Source: Acidobacteriota bacterium
GTDB taxonomy: Bacteria; Acidobacteriota; Vicinamibacteria; Vicinamibacterales; UBA2999
Direction of reading: 5' to 3'
Length of the DNA: 21,721 nt
NCBI GenBank assembly: GCA_020851835.1
Contig: JADZBZ010000212.1
Span: 1-21,721, forward strand
Each line of letters starts with the position of its first letter. Positions within the stretch are counted from its first letter, which is position 1. A program made the translations under genes and the position numbers. The notes under the pieces are model-generated. The model was not told where the DNA came from. It saw nothing but the letters and a program-made list of their open reading frames with translations, and searched no databases. Positions 1-8,267 of this stretch are shown here, in pieces.

Positions 1-1
1 C

Positions 2-313
2 ACCGTCGAACCGGCCGCCTTCGGCCTGGCCGTCGTGATGTGGCAGGCGATGATCGTGGCGATGATGGCGCCGGTGGTGGCGCCCTGGGTGGCTGCCTAT
101 GCGAGGCTGCTCGCGCCGGAGGGCGGCAGCGCCACCGCGAGGCGCACGGCCTCCTTTGCCGGCGGCTACTTCCTGGTCTGGCTGGCCTACAGCGTCGCCG
201 CGGCCGCCCTGCAGCTTGCGCTGCAGCAACTCGGCGCGCTCACGGTGGGCGTGGCGACGATAGTCGCTATGAACGGGTCCGCAGGTAACGGAGTCAACGT
301 TATCAGATGCTGA
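2..313 (+). pseudogene. DUF2182 membrane protein, internal fragment cut by 96-bp repeat
   Basis: The frame is open from the window edge. It reads a hydrophobic protein with the MWQAMIVAMMAPVVAP segment and a following FAGGYFLVWLAYS helix, both typical of DUF2182 predicted metal-binding integral membrane proteins. The start lies outside the window. Family-like sequence ends at about 255, where the 96-bp repeat begins. The frame then runs through the repeat, adds the tail TIVAMNGSAGNGVNVIRC and stops at 311-313. Several transmembrane helices of a normal DUF2182 protein are therefore missing. The right flank of the repeat (352 onward) does not resume the gene, so this is not a simple insertion. 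The family call is from motif recognition. The function of DUF2182 is not well established. Confidence 0.7.
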
Positions 314-351
314 CGCCCGTGCTGCGTTCGATCTTCGCCCCCTCGCCACAG
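256..351 (+). repeat. 96-bp interspersed repeat, copy 1
   Basis: This copy differs at one base from the copies at 12805-12900 and 13904-13999 (T instead of C at 307). It starts GACGATAGTCGCTATG and ends CCCCCTCGCCACAG. It contains ATAG-TCG-CTAT, a GGTAACG/CGTTATC stem with a 7-nt loop, and (intact in the other two full copies) TCAG-ACG-CTGA. It has a stop codon in all three plus-strand frames. Its left edge truncates a DUF2182 gene. Confidence 0.95.
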
Positions 352-523
352 GGCGGATGACCCCGGCACCACGACGGAAGATGGGACGGTCCGTCAGTCG
401 GCGTTGCGGAGAGATGGACGACGGCGCGGGCTCAAACCTTCCCTGGCGCATTCGCGACGACGGACAGATCCGATCCCGGAGAGTCAGGCCGGCGGCTCAG
501 ACGTCGACCCGTCGGCTTCCGTG

Positions 524-529
524 TAAAAT
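524..529 (+). promoter_or_regulatory. Candidate -10 element of the zinc-ribbon gene
   Basis: TAAAAT lies 15 nt before the ATG at 545, the only A/T-rich hexamer in a GC-rich stretch. A clear -35 is not visible. If used, the leader would be under 10 nt. The rest of 352-544 holds nothing I recognise. Confidence 0.35.
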
Positions 530-544
530 CGCTGCATCCCGGAT

Positions 545-1255
545 ATGGACTGCCCCAACTGTCACGCCGCAATGGTGGAACAGGCGCTCGACGGCCGCAC
601 GGGCCAGACGCTCGTCGTCGATCTGTGCCGCGTGTGTCAGGCGTTCTGGTTCGATGGATACGAGAGCCTGCAGCTCTCGCCCGGATCGGTGCTGACGCTC
701 TTCCGCGTGATCGGCGAGCACATGCCTTCCGCGAGGATGCCGCTCTCGGACGCGGCGGCCTGCCCTCGCTGCGATGCGACGCTGGTAGTGACGCACGACA
801 TCCAGCGCAACACCCGGTTCCAGTACCGCCGCTGCCCGAAGCGGTGCGGACGGCTGATCACGTTTTTCGATTTTCTCCGGGAGAAGGATTTCATCCGGCC
901 GCTCTCCGCGGAACAGATCGCGGACCTGCGCCGGAACGTTCAAGTCGTCAACTGCTCGAACTGCGGTGCGCCCGTGGACCTCTCGGCCGGTACGTCATGC
1001 ACGCACTGCGGGTCGCCGTTGTCGATGCTGGACATGCATCAGGCGCAGAATCTCGTCGCGACGCTGCGCGAGGCGGACCACCCGCACAAGGCGGTGGACC
1101 CAACCCTGCCGCTGCAACTGGAAAAGGCGCGGCGGGACGTGGAAGCGGCGTTCGCTTCGTTCGACAGCGACCCGGACTGGTTCAACCGCGTCTCCAGCGC
1201 CGGCCTTGTGGGCGCAGGGCTCAGTTCGATTGCGCGCTGGCTGCAGAAACTCTGA
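545..1255 (+). CDS. Triple zinc-ribbon protein (zf-TFIIB-like N-terminus)
   Basis: This 236-residue soluble protein has three cysteine clusters. The first is C3/C6 with C28/C31 and the sequence VVDLCRVCQAFWFDGYE, the pattern of the TFIIB-type zinc-ribbon family (a CPxC pair, then LCxxCxxxWFD). The second is C73/C76 with C97/C101, and the third is C137/C140 with C152/C155. After residue 160 comes an amphipathic region without recognisable domain signatures, ending in a short hydrophobic stretch (AGLVGAGLSSIARWLQKL). Zinc binding is a firm inference from cysteine spacing; the biological role is unknown. It is intact although it lies between two broken genes. The ATG at 545 was chosen because the first CxxC begins at residue 3. 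Confidence 0.85.
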   Translation: MDCPNCHAAMVEQALDGRTGQTLVVDLCRVCQAFWFDGYESLQLSPGSVLTLFRVIGEHMPSARMPLSDAAACPRCDATLVVTHDIQRNTRFQYRRCPKRCGRLITFFDFLREKDFIRPLSAEQIADLRRNVQVVNCSNCGAPVDLSAGTSCTHCGSPLSMLDMHQAQNLVATLREADHPHKAVDPTLPLQLEKARRDVEAAFASFDSDPDWFNRVSSAGLVGAGLSSIARWLQKL

Positions 1256-1273
1256 CGACTGGGGACACGCTGC

Positions 1274-1425
1274 ATGCGCGCAGTGCGCCACTCCGTGCGT
1301 CTCAGGACGGCCGGAGTCTCGGCCGCGGTTGTGGCGGCGTACGTCCTCCTGGCATGCACCCTGACCGGGCCATTGCCGCGGCATCTGCAGACGCGCCCGC
1401 TCGGCGATCCGACTGGTGATCTGGA
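1274..1425 (+). pseudogene. N-terminal fragment of a membrane glycosyltransferase-like gene
   Basis: An ATG at 1274, 19 nt after the zinc-ribbon stop, opens a frame with a basic N-terminus, a hydrophobic helix (AGVSAAVVAAYVLLACTL) and then TGPLPRHLQTRPLGDPTGDL. This resembles the start of large integral-membrane glycosyltransferases or dolichyl-phosphate-mannose transferase-like proteins, in which an xLTWPLPLHLxT...GDPxGD segment follows the first helix. The similarity stops at about 1425, next to the 3' end of vapC at 1432. The frame continues to 1711 only as antisense to vapC. I infer a gene lost except for its first 50 codons. It could instead be an unrelated short membrane peptide. Confidence 0.4.
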
Positions 1426-1431
1426 GCCTCG

Positions 1432-1857
1432 CTACTCGAGACCAGCGAACGGATTCTCGATCCGCACGCGGCCGAATTCACGACCGTCCTGCAGATCTTC
1501 GCTGAGTAGCCGGGAACATCCTCGCACGCGCGCCGCCTCTATGACGAGCGCGTCCCAGAACGACAGGTGGTGGTCGCGCGACAACACGATCGCCGCCCGA
1601 ATAATCGGCACGTCGATCAGGACGACGTCGAGCCCCGAGAGGTCGTGCACGTGGCGCTCGGCATCCTTTGCCGGTAGGGGTGTCGCGAGTTTGCGGGTGA
1701 CTGCCACGTAGAACTCCTGCAGCACCTGACTGCTGATCACGATCGAAGGCCCGAGTGCCTCCAGGACCGCTTCGGCACGCTTCTGTTTGGCGGCGGAATG
1801 TCGATCGACCGCGTAGACGAAGACGTTCGTATCGACAAACGTCCTATCGTCGCTCAT
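1432..1857 (-). CDS. vapC: PIN-domain ribonuclease toxin, VapC family
   Basis: This 141-residue protein has the PIN acidic set: D9 in FVDTNVFVYAVD, E48 in VLQEFY, D102 in SFWDALV and D121 in LLSEDLQDG. The final VRIENPF is typical of VapC proteins. PIN toxins cleave RNA in a metal-dependent way and are neutralised by the partner antitoxin. The start at 1857 was chosen because it overlaps the antitoxin stop by 14 nt, the usual vapBC arrangement. A longer upstream frame would only read antitoxin sequence out of frame. All catalytic residues are present, so it is probably active. The RNA target cannot be predicted. Confidence 0.9.
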   Translation of the reverse strand: MSDDRTFVDTNVFVYAVDRHSAAKQKRAEAVLEALGPSIVISSQVLQEFYVAVTRKLATPLPAKDAERHVHDLSGLDVVLIDVPIIRAAIVLSRDHHLSFWDALVIEAARVRGCSRLLSEDLQDGREFGRVRIENPFAGLE

Positions 1858-2077
1858 GCAACTCGTCGCGGGTCCACTTCCGGCCGCCGCTGGACGCGCG
1901 CGACCGCCGTGCCGCCTCCAGAAAGCGATCGATCGCGCGCCGACGCTCGTCCTGAGCGCCGGACCACGCCTCCAGATGCTCACGCAGGACGGCGTTCACC
2001 GAGGTGCCGCGCTCGGCAGCGCGAATCCGCGCTTTCCTCAGCAACTCATCGTCCACGGTAATCGTCAAATTGGCCAT
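1844..2077 (-). CDS. vapB: Ribbon-helix-helix antitoxin, VapB-type
   Basis: This is a 77-residue protein. MANLTITVDDELLRKARIRAAERGTS is a classic ribbon-helix-helix DNA-binding region: a short beta strand, then two helices with the NAVLREHLEAW segment. The C-terminus is basic and probably unfolded, and would be the part that wraps the toxin. It overlaps vapC and starts 15 nt after the DUF2878 stop, so it may be co-transcribed with the light operon as well as from its own promoter. An inverted repeat just upstream is the likely autoregulatory operator. Its own ribosome-binding site is weak. Confidence 0.88.
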   Translation of the reverse strand: MANLTITVDDELLRKARIRAAERGTSVNAVLREHLEAWSGAQDERRRAIDRFLEAARRSRASSGGRKWTRDELHERR

Positions 2078-2084
2078 CTCTGAA

Positions 2085-2103
2085 ATCCCGTGCTACACGG
2101 GAT
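2085..2103. promoter_or_regulatory. Perfect palindrome, candidate VapB operator
   Basis: ATCCCGTG and CACGGGAT form perfect 8-bp arms around CTA, 7 bp upstream of the vapB start. On the leftward strand the centre reads GTGTAGCAC, and a near copy, GTGTTACAC, lies at 2106-2114. Ribbon-helix-helix antitoxins bind such sites to repress their own operon. The loop CTA is also the stop codon of the upstream DUF2878 gene, so the site may double as a weak terminator. Binding is inferred. Confidence 0.6.
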
Positions 2104-2665
2104 CAGTGTAACACGCGTCAGGCGCTGTCCGCGGCCCACCTGCATCCGCATCCGGGACTATGCGCCGCATGACCTCCGACAACACGACAAGCGCGATCGC
2201 CCAGCCGACCGACAGGCGTAAGAGGCTGTGCGCCAGCGGGGGAAGCAGGGTAACCGCGCCGAGCCGTTCCCCCGCAAGGAACGCGAGCGGACCGCCGGCC
2301 GCCCCGAAGATCGCCGCATGGAGAGGACGCGTGATAATCCGTCGCAGACTGAAGCGGAACGTCGTCGCAAACTGCGCCCACATGGCCACGAGCCACAGCG
2401 GCGGAAGCGCCGTGCTCACCGTCCCGGACGTGAAGCGGTACGTGCCCGCCGCTATCTGAAGTGTCTCGATGCCGAGTCCAACGGCAGCGGCACAGACAAC
2501 GAGCCGGACGTCGATGGCGCGCTCGGAAGAGAGCGACAGATGCGCGGCGATAAGCATCACCGCTATGAGACATCCCATCCACGGATGCCCGGACGCTGCA
2601 CCAAGCACGCAGGCGAACCACCCGGCCTGATAGAGCGCGTAGTTGATAAGGCCCGAGTGGCGCAT
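2093..2665 (-). CDS. DUF2878 integral membrane protein
   Basis: This 190-residue hydrophobic protein has about five predicted helices. It begins MRHSGLINYALYQAGWFACVLGAASGHPW and includes PLWLVAMWAQFATTFRFSLR and AIFGAAGGPLAFLAGERLGA, the hallmarks of DUF2878. Its start (ATG at 2665) follows the DUF1295 stop by only 2 nt. DUF2878 genes often travel with CFA-like methyltransferases, the COG2907/DUF1365 pair and B12 or sigma-factor light and singlet-oxygen regulators, which is the setting here. The molecular function is unknown; a role in the inner membrane is inferred from its helices and context. Confidence 0.85.
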   Translation of the reverse strand: MRHSGLINYALYQAGWFACVLGAASGHPWMGCLIAVMLIAAHLSLSSERAIDVRLVVCAAAVGLGIETLQIAAGTYRFTSGTVSTALPPLWLVAMWAQFATTFRFSLRRIITRPLHAAIFGAAGGPLAFLAGERLGAVTLLPPLAHSLLRLSVGWAIALVVLSEVMRRIVPDADAGGPRTAPDACYTDPV

Positions 2666-2667
2666 GC

Positions 2668-3456
2668 TCAGCGAGGGTCGCGCGGGAACCACGGAACGAA
2701 GGCCGACGTCCGGGCGATGTAGGCCCCGTAGCCTGGCTTCGAGGCCTTGAGGCCCTCCTCGAGAAGCGTCACGCCCGATACGCGCATGAGGAGCAGTGTC
2801 ATGAGGACCGGGCTCAGCACGGTGAGCCAGCCCCACGGCGTCGACGCCGCCATCGCGTAGAGGCCCCACCACATGGTCGCGTCCCCGAAGTAGTTCGGGT
2901 GCCGCGTGTAGCGCCACAGCCCGCTGTCGAGAACACGTCCGCGGTTGGCGGGGTCGGCCCTGAAGCGACCGAGTTGACGATCCCCGACGGCCTCGAAGGT
3001 GAAGCCCACAGCGAAAAGGACAAGTCCGAGGCCATCGAGAGCTGTGAGCGCGGCGGGCTGCGCCGCATGGATGGCGACGAGAAGCGGGAGCGCCACGAAC
3101 CACAGGATCGCGCCCTGCAGCCAGAACACAGTGAAGAGGCTGCGCCACCAGAACGCCTCGCCCTGTGAGGCGCGCATCGCCCGATAGCGCGGATCCTCGT
3201 CCTTCCCGCGGCTCCGCTGGGCTATGTGGAGGAAGAGCCGCATCCCCCACAGCGTGATGAGCGCAGCGACAAGCCAGGATCGGACGGTCAACGCCGGCGA
3301 CAGAAGAGCGTAGAGCCCGGCAAGCAGCACGAAGCCCGGCCCCCAGAAGATATCCGCGATGCTCGCGTCCTGGCGCCGGACGCTCATCATCCACAGGACG
3401 GCCTGCGCGGCAAGGATGACGCCGAGACCGGCAAGCGCGGCGGTTACGGCTGTCAC
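2668..3456 (-). CDS. DUF1295 membrane protein (steroid-reductase/ICMT-like fold)
   Basis: A 262-residue membrane protein with the DUF1295 signature near its C-terminus: GLWRYTRHPNYFGDATMWWG, followed by LMRVSGVTLLEE and YxxYIARTSAFVPWFPR. This C-terminal region resembles the NADPH-binding part of steroid 5-alpha-reductases and isoprenylcysteine methyltransferases, so a lipid reductase or methyltransferase role is plausible but unproven. I chose a GTG at 3456 because GAGGGGG lies about 6 nt upstream and the protein then starts with its first membrane helix. A start at 3537 would overlap the upstream gene by about 50 nt. It sits in the leftward light operon between the SDR gene and DUF2878. Confidence 0.82.
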   Translation of the reverse strand: MTAVTAALAGLGVILAAQAVLWMMSVRRQDASIADIFWGPGFVLLAGLYALLSPALTVRSWLVAALITLWGMRLFLHIAQRSRGKDEDPRYRAMRASQGEAFWWRSLFTVFWLQGAILWFVALPLLVAIHAAQPAALTALDGLGLVLFAVGFTFEAVGDRQLGRFRADPANRGRVLDSGLWRYTRHPNYFGDATMWWGLYAMAASTPWGWLTVLSPVLMTLLLMRVSGVTLLEEGLKASKPGYGAYIARTSAFVPWFPRDPR

Positions 3457-3484
3457 GACTGGCCCCCTCGCAGAAGCGCGGACG

Positions 3485-4957
3485 TCAACGGAAGGCGCCC
3501 TCCGCGCGACGAGCAACCGCACGCAGCAGACCGGCAAATATGAGCGCGTGCGCCGGCAGGAGGACGTACCAGTAGAGAAGACCGGACAATCCGAGAGGCT
3601 CGAAGACAGCTGTCTGATGAATCACGGCGCCGCGGGCGTCCGGGACGACCTCGAACTCGAGCCACGCGCGGCCGGGCACCTTCATCTCGGCGGCGAGCCG
3701 GAGTCGTCGTCCTTGTTCGAAGGTCTCGACCCGCCAGAAGTCCAGCGCATCGCCAACGGCGGGCACGTCCGGGTCGCGCCTTCCCCGGCGCATCCCGACA
3801 CCGCCCATCAGGAGATCGATCGCACCCCGGACCTGCCAGAGCCACGTGGCGTAGTACCACCCCTCTGTGCCGCCAATCTTCGCGATGGGGGCGAACGCGC
3901 GGTCCGCCGGAACGTCGACGTGTACCTGCCGCGCGTCAACAAGCCTGCTGCCGAACCCTTTCTCGGGCAGCGGCCTCGGTTCCCCGCCTGAGGAGCGCGC
4001 ATCGGACCACCGCGTGCGCGCGAACCCATGATCTTCGTGGCGAATCGCCCGCGCGATCGCCTCTCGCAGGCCAACGGGTCTGACGGCAAACGTCGAGAGC
4101 GCGTCCGGCGTCGCCACGACCGACGGGGTCTTCAACCCCTGAATGAGCTCACGTCCCACCCGTGCGTAGAGGAGAGTGACGAGCCCGAGCCACAGGCTGG
4201 ACAGGTGCGGTGTCAGGAGCGGCACCGAGATCATGACGCGCCGCAGCTCCCGCTGGCGCGCGTACTCCCGCATCAGATCGCCGTAGCTCGCCCTATCCGC
4301 GCCGCCTATTTCGAACGTGCGGCTGCCGCTGTCAGGCAGGTCGAGGGCTGCCGCCAGATATGCGAGCAGGTCATCGATGCCTATAGGCTGCGCCATCGTC
4401 GACACCCACCGCGGGCAGATCATGAAAGGCAGGCGCTCCACGAGCGCGCGAACGAGCTCGAACGACAGGCTCCCTGACCCGATCACGACAGACGCCCGGA
4501 ACTCGACTACCGGAACGCCACTGGCCCTGAGCATCTCGCCTGTTTCCAGGCGGCTCCGGAGATGCTTGCTGAGCCCTCCGTCATCGGCCGCGAGCCCGCC
4601 GAGGTACACGATCCGGCGCACCCCGGCGCGTCGCGCGGCCTCGCCGAAGTTGAATGCGGCCACGCGATCCTTCTCGGAGTAGTCGCCGTGTGCCCCCATC
4701 GAATGTACGAGGTAGTAGGCGACGTCGATGCCCGCGAGCGCGCGGTCGAGCGACTCCGGGTCGAAGAGATCGCCGGCGACAACTTCGGTCGCCGGCTGCA
4801 CGCGCGACTCGAGTGCGGCAGGTTGACGTGCAAGGCATCGAAGACGGATCCCTGCCGCCTCCAGGACCGGCACGAGCCGCCCCCCGATGTAGCCCGTCGC
4901 CCCTGTCACGAGCACGGTGCGCAGCGCCATCGATTCCGGGCGGAAGGCCTCGGCCAT
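3485..4957 (-). CDS. YbjT-like SDR (NAD(P)-binding) fused to DUF2867
   Basis: This 490-residue protein has an N-terminal Rossmann domain with TVLVTGATGYIGG at about residues 14-26 and a YYLVHSMG segment typical of atypical or extended short-chain dehydrogenases. A C-terminal DUF2867 region of about 150 residues carries the motif GGTEGWYYATWLWQVRGAIDLLMGGVGMRRGRRDP. E. coli YbjT has similar length and the same domain order. Its start overlaps the TonB-receptor stop by 1 nt (TGATG at 4955-4959), implying translational coupling. An in-frame ATG at 4930 is an alternative start. The likely role is NAD(P)H-dependent redox work at the membrane. The last residues are hydrophobic and may anchor it. 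The substrate is unknown. Confidence 0.85.
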   Translation of the reverse strand: MAEAFRPESMALRTVLVTGATGYIGGRLVPVLEAAGIRLRCLARQPAALESRVQPATEVVAGDLFDPESLDRALAGIDVAYYLVHSMGAHGDYSEKDRVAAFNFGEAARRAGVRRIVYLGGLAADDGGLSKHLRSRLETGEMLRASGVPVVEFRASVVIGSGSLSFELVRALVERLPFMICPRWVSTMAQPIGIDDLLAYLAAALDLPDSGSRTFEIGGADRASYGDLMREYARQRELRRVMISVPLLTPHLSSLWLGLVTLLYARVGRELIQGLKTPSVVATPDALSTFAVRPVGLREAIARAIRHEDHGFARTRWSDARSSGGEPRPLPEKGFGSRLVDARQVHVDVPADRAFAPIAKIGGTEGWYYATWLWQVRGAIDLLMGGVGMRRGRRDPDVPAVGDALDFWRVETFEQGRRLRLAAEMKVPGRAWLEFEVVPDARGAVIHQTAVFEPLGLSGLLYWYVLLPAHALIFAGLLRAVARRAEGAFR

Positions 4958-7341
4958 CAGAACCGCCACTCGAGACCAGCGACAGGGAAGATGCCCAGTT
5001 GCTCGTTCACGTCTACCCTATTCGTGCCGCGGTTCCACGTGTAGCCGGCAACGTTCAGCCGGTTGGTGATGTTCTGCGCCCCGGCAAATACGAGCAGCGA
5101 CCTTCCGCCCACGATGAAGCGGCGATCGACGCGCACGTCGAACCGGAAGTAGTCCGGCAGCCGCACCGCGTTCACCTGCGTGAGGTCGTAGACACCCCGG
5201 CGTTGTGCGGCTGACTCTTCCAGGTCGAAGGGCGTGTAGGGCCGGCCGGCCAGATACGACATCCGCGTGGACAGACTCCATCGCGCGTTCACCTTGTAGC
5301 CACCCGATACGTTGAGCACGACGGGATAGTCGAACGAGCCGGGCCGCTGCACGCCGTCGAGCCCGGCCTGCGTCGAGCGGGAGAACGCTATGTTTGCCTG
5401 GCCGTACCAGGTGTCGCTGAACTTCTTCTCCGCGGACAACTCCAGGCCGTCGGCGCGGCCGCGCCCGGCCGCGGTCAAGGGAAAGAGGATGTCTCGGATG
5501 TTGAACGTGTCGCCAATGCTGGCAAGCGACAGCGAAGGAATCTCTGTCGCCACCGGATAGTCCCGGTAGTTCTTGCGGTAGGCCTCGACGGTGAGCCGTG
5601 CTGTTGGGCTGGCTTCGTAGCTGATGCCTGTCACGAAATGGTCGGCGCGGAACGGCAGCAGCTGCCGGTTCTCCGGGAAGGCCGCCAGAAACAGGAAGAA
5701 CGGCTGCTCGTAATAGATCCCCGTGGCGCCCTTCCACGACAGCCTGTCGGTGAGCTTCACGTTGACGCCCGCGCGCGGGCTGAACCGCGATTCATCAATG
5801 TACTGATAGTTGTCGAAACGTCCGCCCCAGGTAAGGCTCACCCGGCGGCCGAGATCCTGCGTTGCCTGCGCATACGCGCCGCTCTGGTAGGAGGCCACCT
5901 TCGTCTTCAGAGAGAAAGGATCGAGTCCCGGTACAGCGGAATACGGGCTGTCGTTGCCGAAGGGAGACGCGGTGTCGTAGTTGACGCCCAGGCGCTTCAC
6001 GCTGCCTCCGACCTGCAGTCTGCCGAGCACCGGCACAGGGGTCGTGAGGTCGTATTTGATAGTGGTTTCCGCTTCGCGCGAGTTCTCCCGGAATACCACC
6101 GGGCTCGCCGCGATGATCGTGTCCACGGGCGTGCCGGCGCCGGGCACGCCGTTACGCACGAGGTCCTTCACCTGTTCGTCTATGTGCGCTTCGGAGTGAC
6201 TCACGCCAAGCAGTCCCACGCCGCGGCTGAACAGGTGCTGCCAGTTGACGCCTGTCCCGTTTCGCCAGCCCGTGTAGCGGATGTCGAAGTTGAACACCTC
6301 GTCTGTCCGAGTGTCGCCCTCGGTGGGACCGAGGCGGATGTTGTCCACGCCTCCCAGGTTTACGGCCCACACGCGATCGCGCGGCGTCAGGTCGTAGACG
6401 ACCTTCCCGTTGAGCGTGTAGAGCACCGGCACGCCTCCGAACCCCGCGTCACGGGTGAACACATCGAGAAAACTCCGCCGGACGGACGCGACCCACGAAC
6501 CCTTCCCGTTGTTCACCGGACCCTCGAGGATGGCGCCCGCGCCCGCGAATCCAACGGTGGCGCGCGCTTCGAAGCCCTGCCGACTGCCCTCGCGCTGACT
6601 TACCTGCAGAACGCTCGATGTGCGATTGCCGTAAGGGGCGGGGAACCCGCCCGTCAGGAACGTGGCGTTCTGAATGAGCTCAGCGTCCAGGACGCTCACC
6701 GTTCCGCCCGCGGAGGCGAACGTGGCAAACGAATTGATGTTCGGGATCTCGACGTTGTCGACGACGAACAGGTTTTCAAGAGGGCTGCCGCCGCGGACGA
6801 TGATGTCGTTGCGGAAGTCGTCAGATCCGATGGCCACGCCCGGCAGCGTCTGCAGGTAGCGGGAGACGTCCTGCAGGGCGCTGGCGCTCTGGAGGATCTC
6901 GGATCGCTGCACGAGAAAGCCCGACGTCTTCACTTCCGCTGGCACGGCGAACGCCGACGGCGTCACGGTGACCTCTTGCCGCACACCTTCGACCAGCGGC
7001 AGCGTCACCTCGATTGTCGCGTCGAGTCCCGCACGGATCTGCACGGTGGCGGCCGGATATGGCGGCAGGCCCGGCGCCGTCACCTCGAGCGAGAACTCGC
7101 CCGCCCGCACGTCAGGAATCGCGAATCGTCCTATGTCGTCGGTTGTCGCGCAGCGGTTCGTGGTCTGGAGGCAGAGGACGACGCCGGAGGCAGGTGTGCC
7201 GTCGCTGGTTGTGGCGACACCGGAGAGGGAACCCGTTGCGGCCGTGTCCTGGGCGGTCACTTGGCCCCACACCATAAACAGGCAGACGACGACCGTGGAG
7301 GCGATGACGTCGAGTGAGCGGCGGAGGAGTGCGCTTGTCAT
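4957..7341 (-). CDS. TonB-dependent receptor with N-terminal carboxypeptidase-regulatory-like domain
   Basis: A 794-residue outer-membrane receptor. A signal peptide covers about residues 1-30 (basic start, hydrophobic core, cleavage near VTAQ). Residues ~33-110 form an Ig-like carboxypeptidase-regulatory domain (GSLSGVATTSDGTPASGVVLCL...GRFAIPDVRAGEFSLEVTAPG). A plug domain follows (DVSRYLQTLPGV...NDIIVRGGSPLENLFVVDNVEIPN), then a long beta-barrel ending in LEWRF, the usual terminal aromatic. Its ATG overlaps the photoreceptor stop by 4 nt (ATGA at 7338-7341), so it is translationally coupled to carH. The substrate cannot be read from the sequence. Being made with a B12 photoreceptor makes cobalamin or metal uptake worth considering, but this is speculation. 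Confidence 0.93.
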   Translation of the reverse strand: MTSALLRRSLDVIASTVVVCLFMVWGQVTAQDTAATGSLSGVATTSDGTPASGVVLCLQTTNRCATTDDIGRFAIPDVRAGEFSLEVTAPGLPPYPAATVQIRAGLDATIEVTLPLVEGVRQEVTVTPSAFAVPAEVKTSGFLVQRSEILQSASALQDVSRYLQTLPGVAIGSDDFRNDIIVRGGSPLENLFVVDNVEIPNINSFATFASAGGTVSVLDAELIQNATFLTGGFPAPYGNRTSSVLQVSQREGSRQGFEARATVGFAGAGAILEGPVNNGKGSWVASVRRSFLDVFTRDAGFGGVPVLYTLNGKVVYDLTPRDRVWAVNLGGVDNIRLGPTEGDTRTDEVFNFDIRYTGWRNGTGVNWQHLFSRGVGLLGVSHSEAHIDEQVKDLVRNGVPGAGTPVDTIIAASPVVFRENSREAETTIKYDLTTPVPVLGRLQVGGSVKRLGVNYDTASPFGNDSPYSAVPGLDPFSLKTKVASYQSGAYAQATQDLGRRVSLTWGGRFDNYQYIDESRFSPRAGVNVKLTDRLSWKGATGIYYEQPFFLFLAAFPENRQLLPFRADHFVTGISYEASPTARLTVEAYRKNYRDYPVATEIPSLSLASIGDTFNIRDILFPLTAAGRGRADGLELSAEKKFSDTWYGQANIAFSRSTQAGLDGVQRPGSFDYPVVLNVSGGYKVNARWSLSTRMSYLAGRPYTPFDLEESAAQRRGVYDLTQVNAVRLPDYFRFDVRVDRRFIVGGRSLLVFAGAQNITNRLNVAGYTWNRGTNRVDVNEQLGIFPVAGLEWRF

Positions 7342-8267
7342 GCCTGTCCGCCTATGCGGAAGAGTTCTCGCTGGTAGGCGTCGTAGTCTGGCAGCACGAG
7401 GCCGCGCGTGCCTATGGCGTGAGCGTGGCGCGCGGCGGCAGGCCCGCCGATCCACAGCTCGACGTCGCCGGGCAGGCCGCCGGCGATTGTCCGTAGTTCG
7501 TGCTGCGCCGTCTTTGCCCCGAGGGTCGTCGTGACGCCGAGAACGAGGACCTGTGCGCCTGCAGGCTTCACGCTGTCGAGAATGTCGCGCGCCGGAAGGT
7601 CGGGTCCGAGGTACGCCACGTCCAGCCCGCTGCTGGCGGCGAGCATGGCCGCGCCCAGCGTGCCCATCTCGTGACGGTCCCCGGACGGGGTGGCCAGCAG
7701 CAGGCGCGCCGCCCCAGCCGGGCGGACGTGCAGCCGGAGAAAGGAGCCGAGAATGTTCCTGATCGTCGAGGACATCAGGTGCTCCTGCGCTACGGTGACC
7801 CTGCCCTCGTGCCAGTCGTCGCCTACCTTCGCGAGCGTCGGCATGAGGACGTTCCGGACAAGGTCGAAGGGACGAAGAACCGCTGCCAGGCGGGCGATCT
7901 CCTGATCGATGGCCGCCGCGTCGAACCGGCGCAGCGCGGCATCGAGCGAGGCGGTGTCCGGCGCTGTCGGCCGCACAGGAGCCACCGCGGGTGCTGCGGT
8001 CTCATCTCCGACCGCCGCTATGCGTCGCAGATCGCCGTCGGTCAACCCTGCGAGCCGACCGATGCTGTGGCCGTGGTCCACGGCGGCGCGCAGCAGCCGC
8101 AGCCGCGCTACATCGGCTTCGGTGTACATCCGTCCGCGATCGTCCCTGACAGGCGTGACGGCGCCGTGGCGACGCTCCCACGCGCGGAGCGTGTCTATGC
8201 CTATGCCTGTCAACCTGGATACCACACGGATCGGGTAGAGCGCCGCCGCTTCCGGTTGGCGTTTCAT
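7338..8267 (-). CDS. carH: CarH/LitR-type B12-dependent photoreceptor repressor (MerR family)
   Basis: This 309-residue regulator has three parts. Residues ~10-80 form a MerR-type winged helix (YPIRVVSRLTGIGIDTLRAWERRHGAVTP...GRMYTEADVARLRLLR). Residues ~105-185 form the four-helix cobalamin cap with W152 and E162-H163 in exact W-x9-EH spacing, the light-sensing motif of CarH. Residues ~188-309 form a B12-binding domain with D197-x-H199-x-x-G202, the lower-ligand histidine motif. Family knowledge: adenosylcobalamin-loaded CarH represses in the dark as a tetramer, and light breaks the Co-C bond and releases DNA. The start (ATG at 8267) overlaps the DUF2177 stop by 4 nt. As part of the operon it would regulate, it is probably autoregulated. 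Confidence 0.92.
   Translation of the reverse strand: MKRQPEAAALYPIRVVSRLTGIGIDTLRAWERRHGAVTPVRDDRGRMYTEADVARLRLLRAAVDHGHSIGRLAGLTDGDLRRIAAVGDETAAPAVAPVRPTAPDTASLDAALRRFDAAAIDQEIARLAAVLRPFDLVRNVLMPTLAKVGDDWHEGRVTVAQEHLMSSTIRNILGSFLRLHVRPAGAARLLLATPSGDRHEMGTLGAAMLAASSGLDVAYLGPDLPARDILDSVKPAGAQVLVLGVTTTLGAKTAQHELRTIAGGLPGDVELWIGGPAAARHAHAIGTRGLVLPDYDAYQRELFRIGGQA

Noticed and set aside
497..943. Minus-strand open frame across the zinc-ribbon gene
   Set aside because: It is a shadow of a protein with three clear cysteine clusters, and its own sequence resembles no family I recognise.
5638..7317. Long open frame of 559 codons on the plus strand
   Set aside because: It is antisense to the TonB receptor, with arginine- and histidine-rich composition typical of a high-GC shadow frame. 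The receptor has clear domains.
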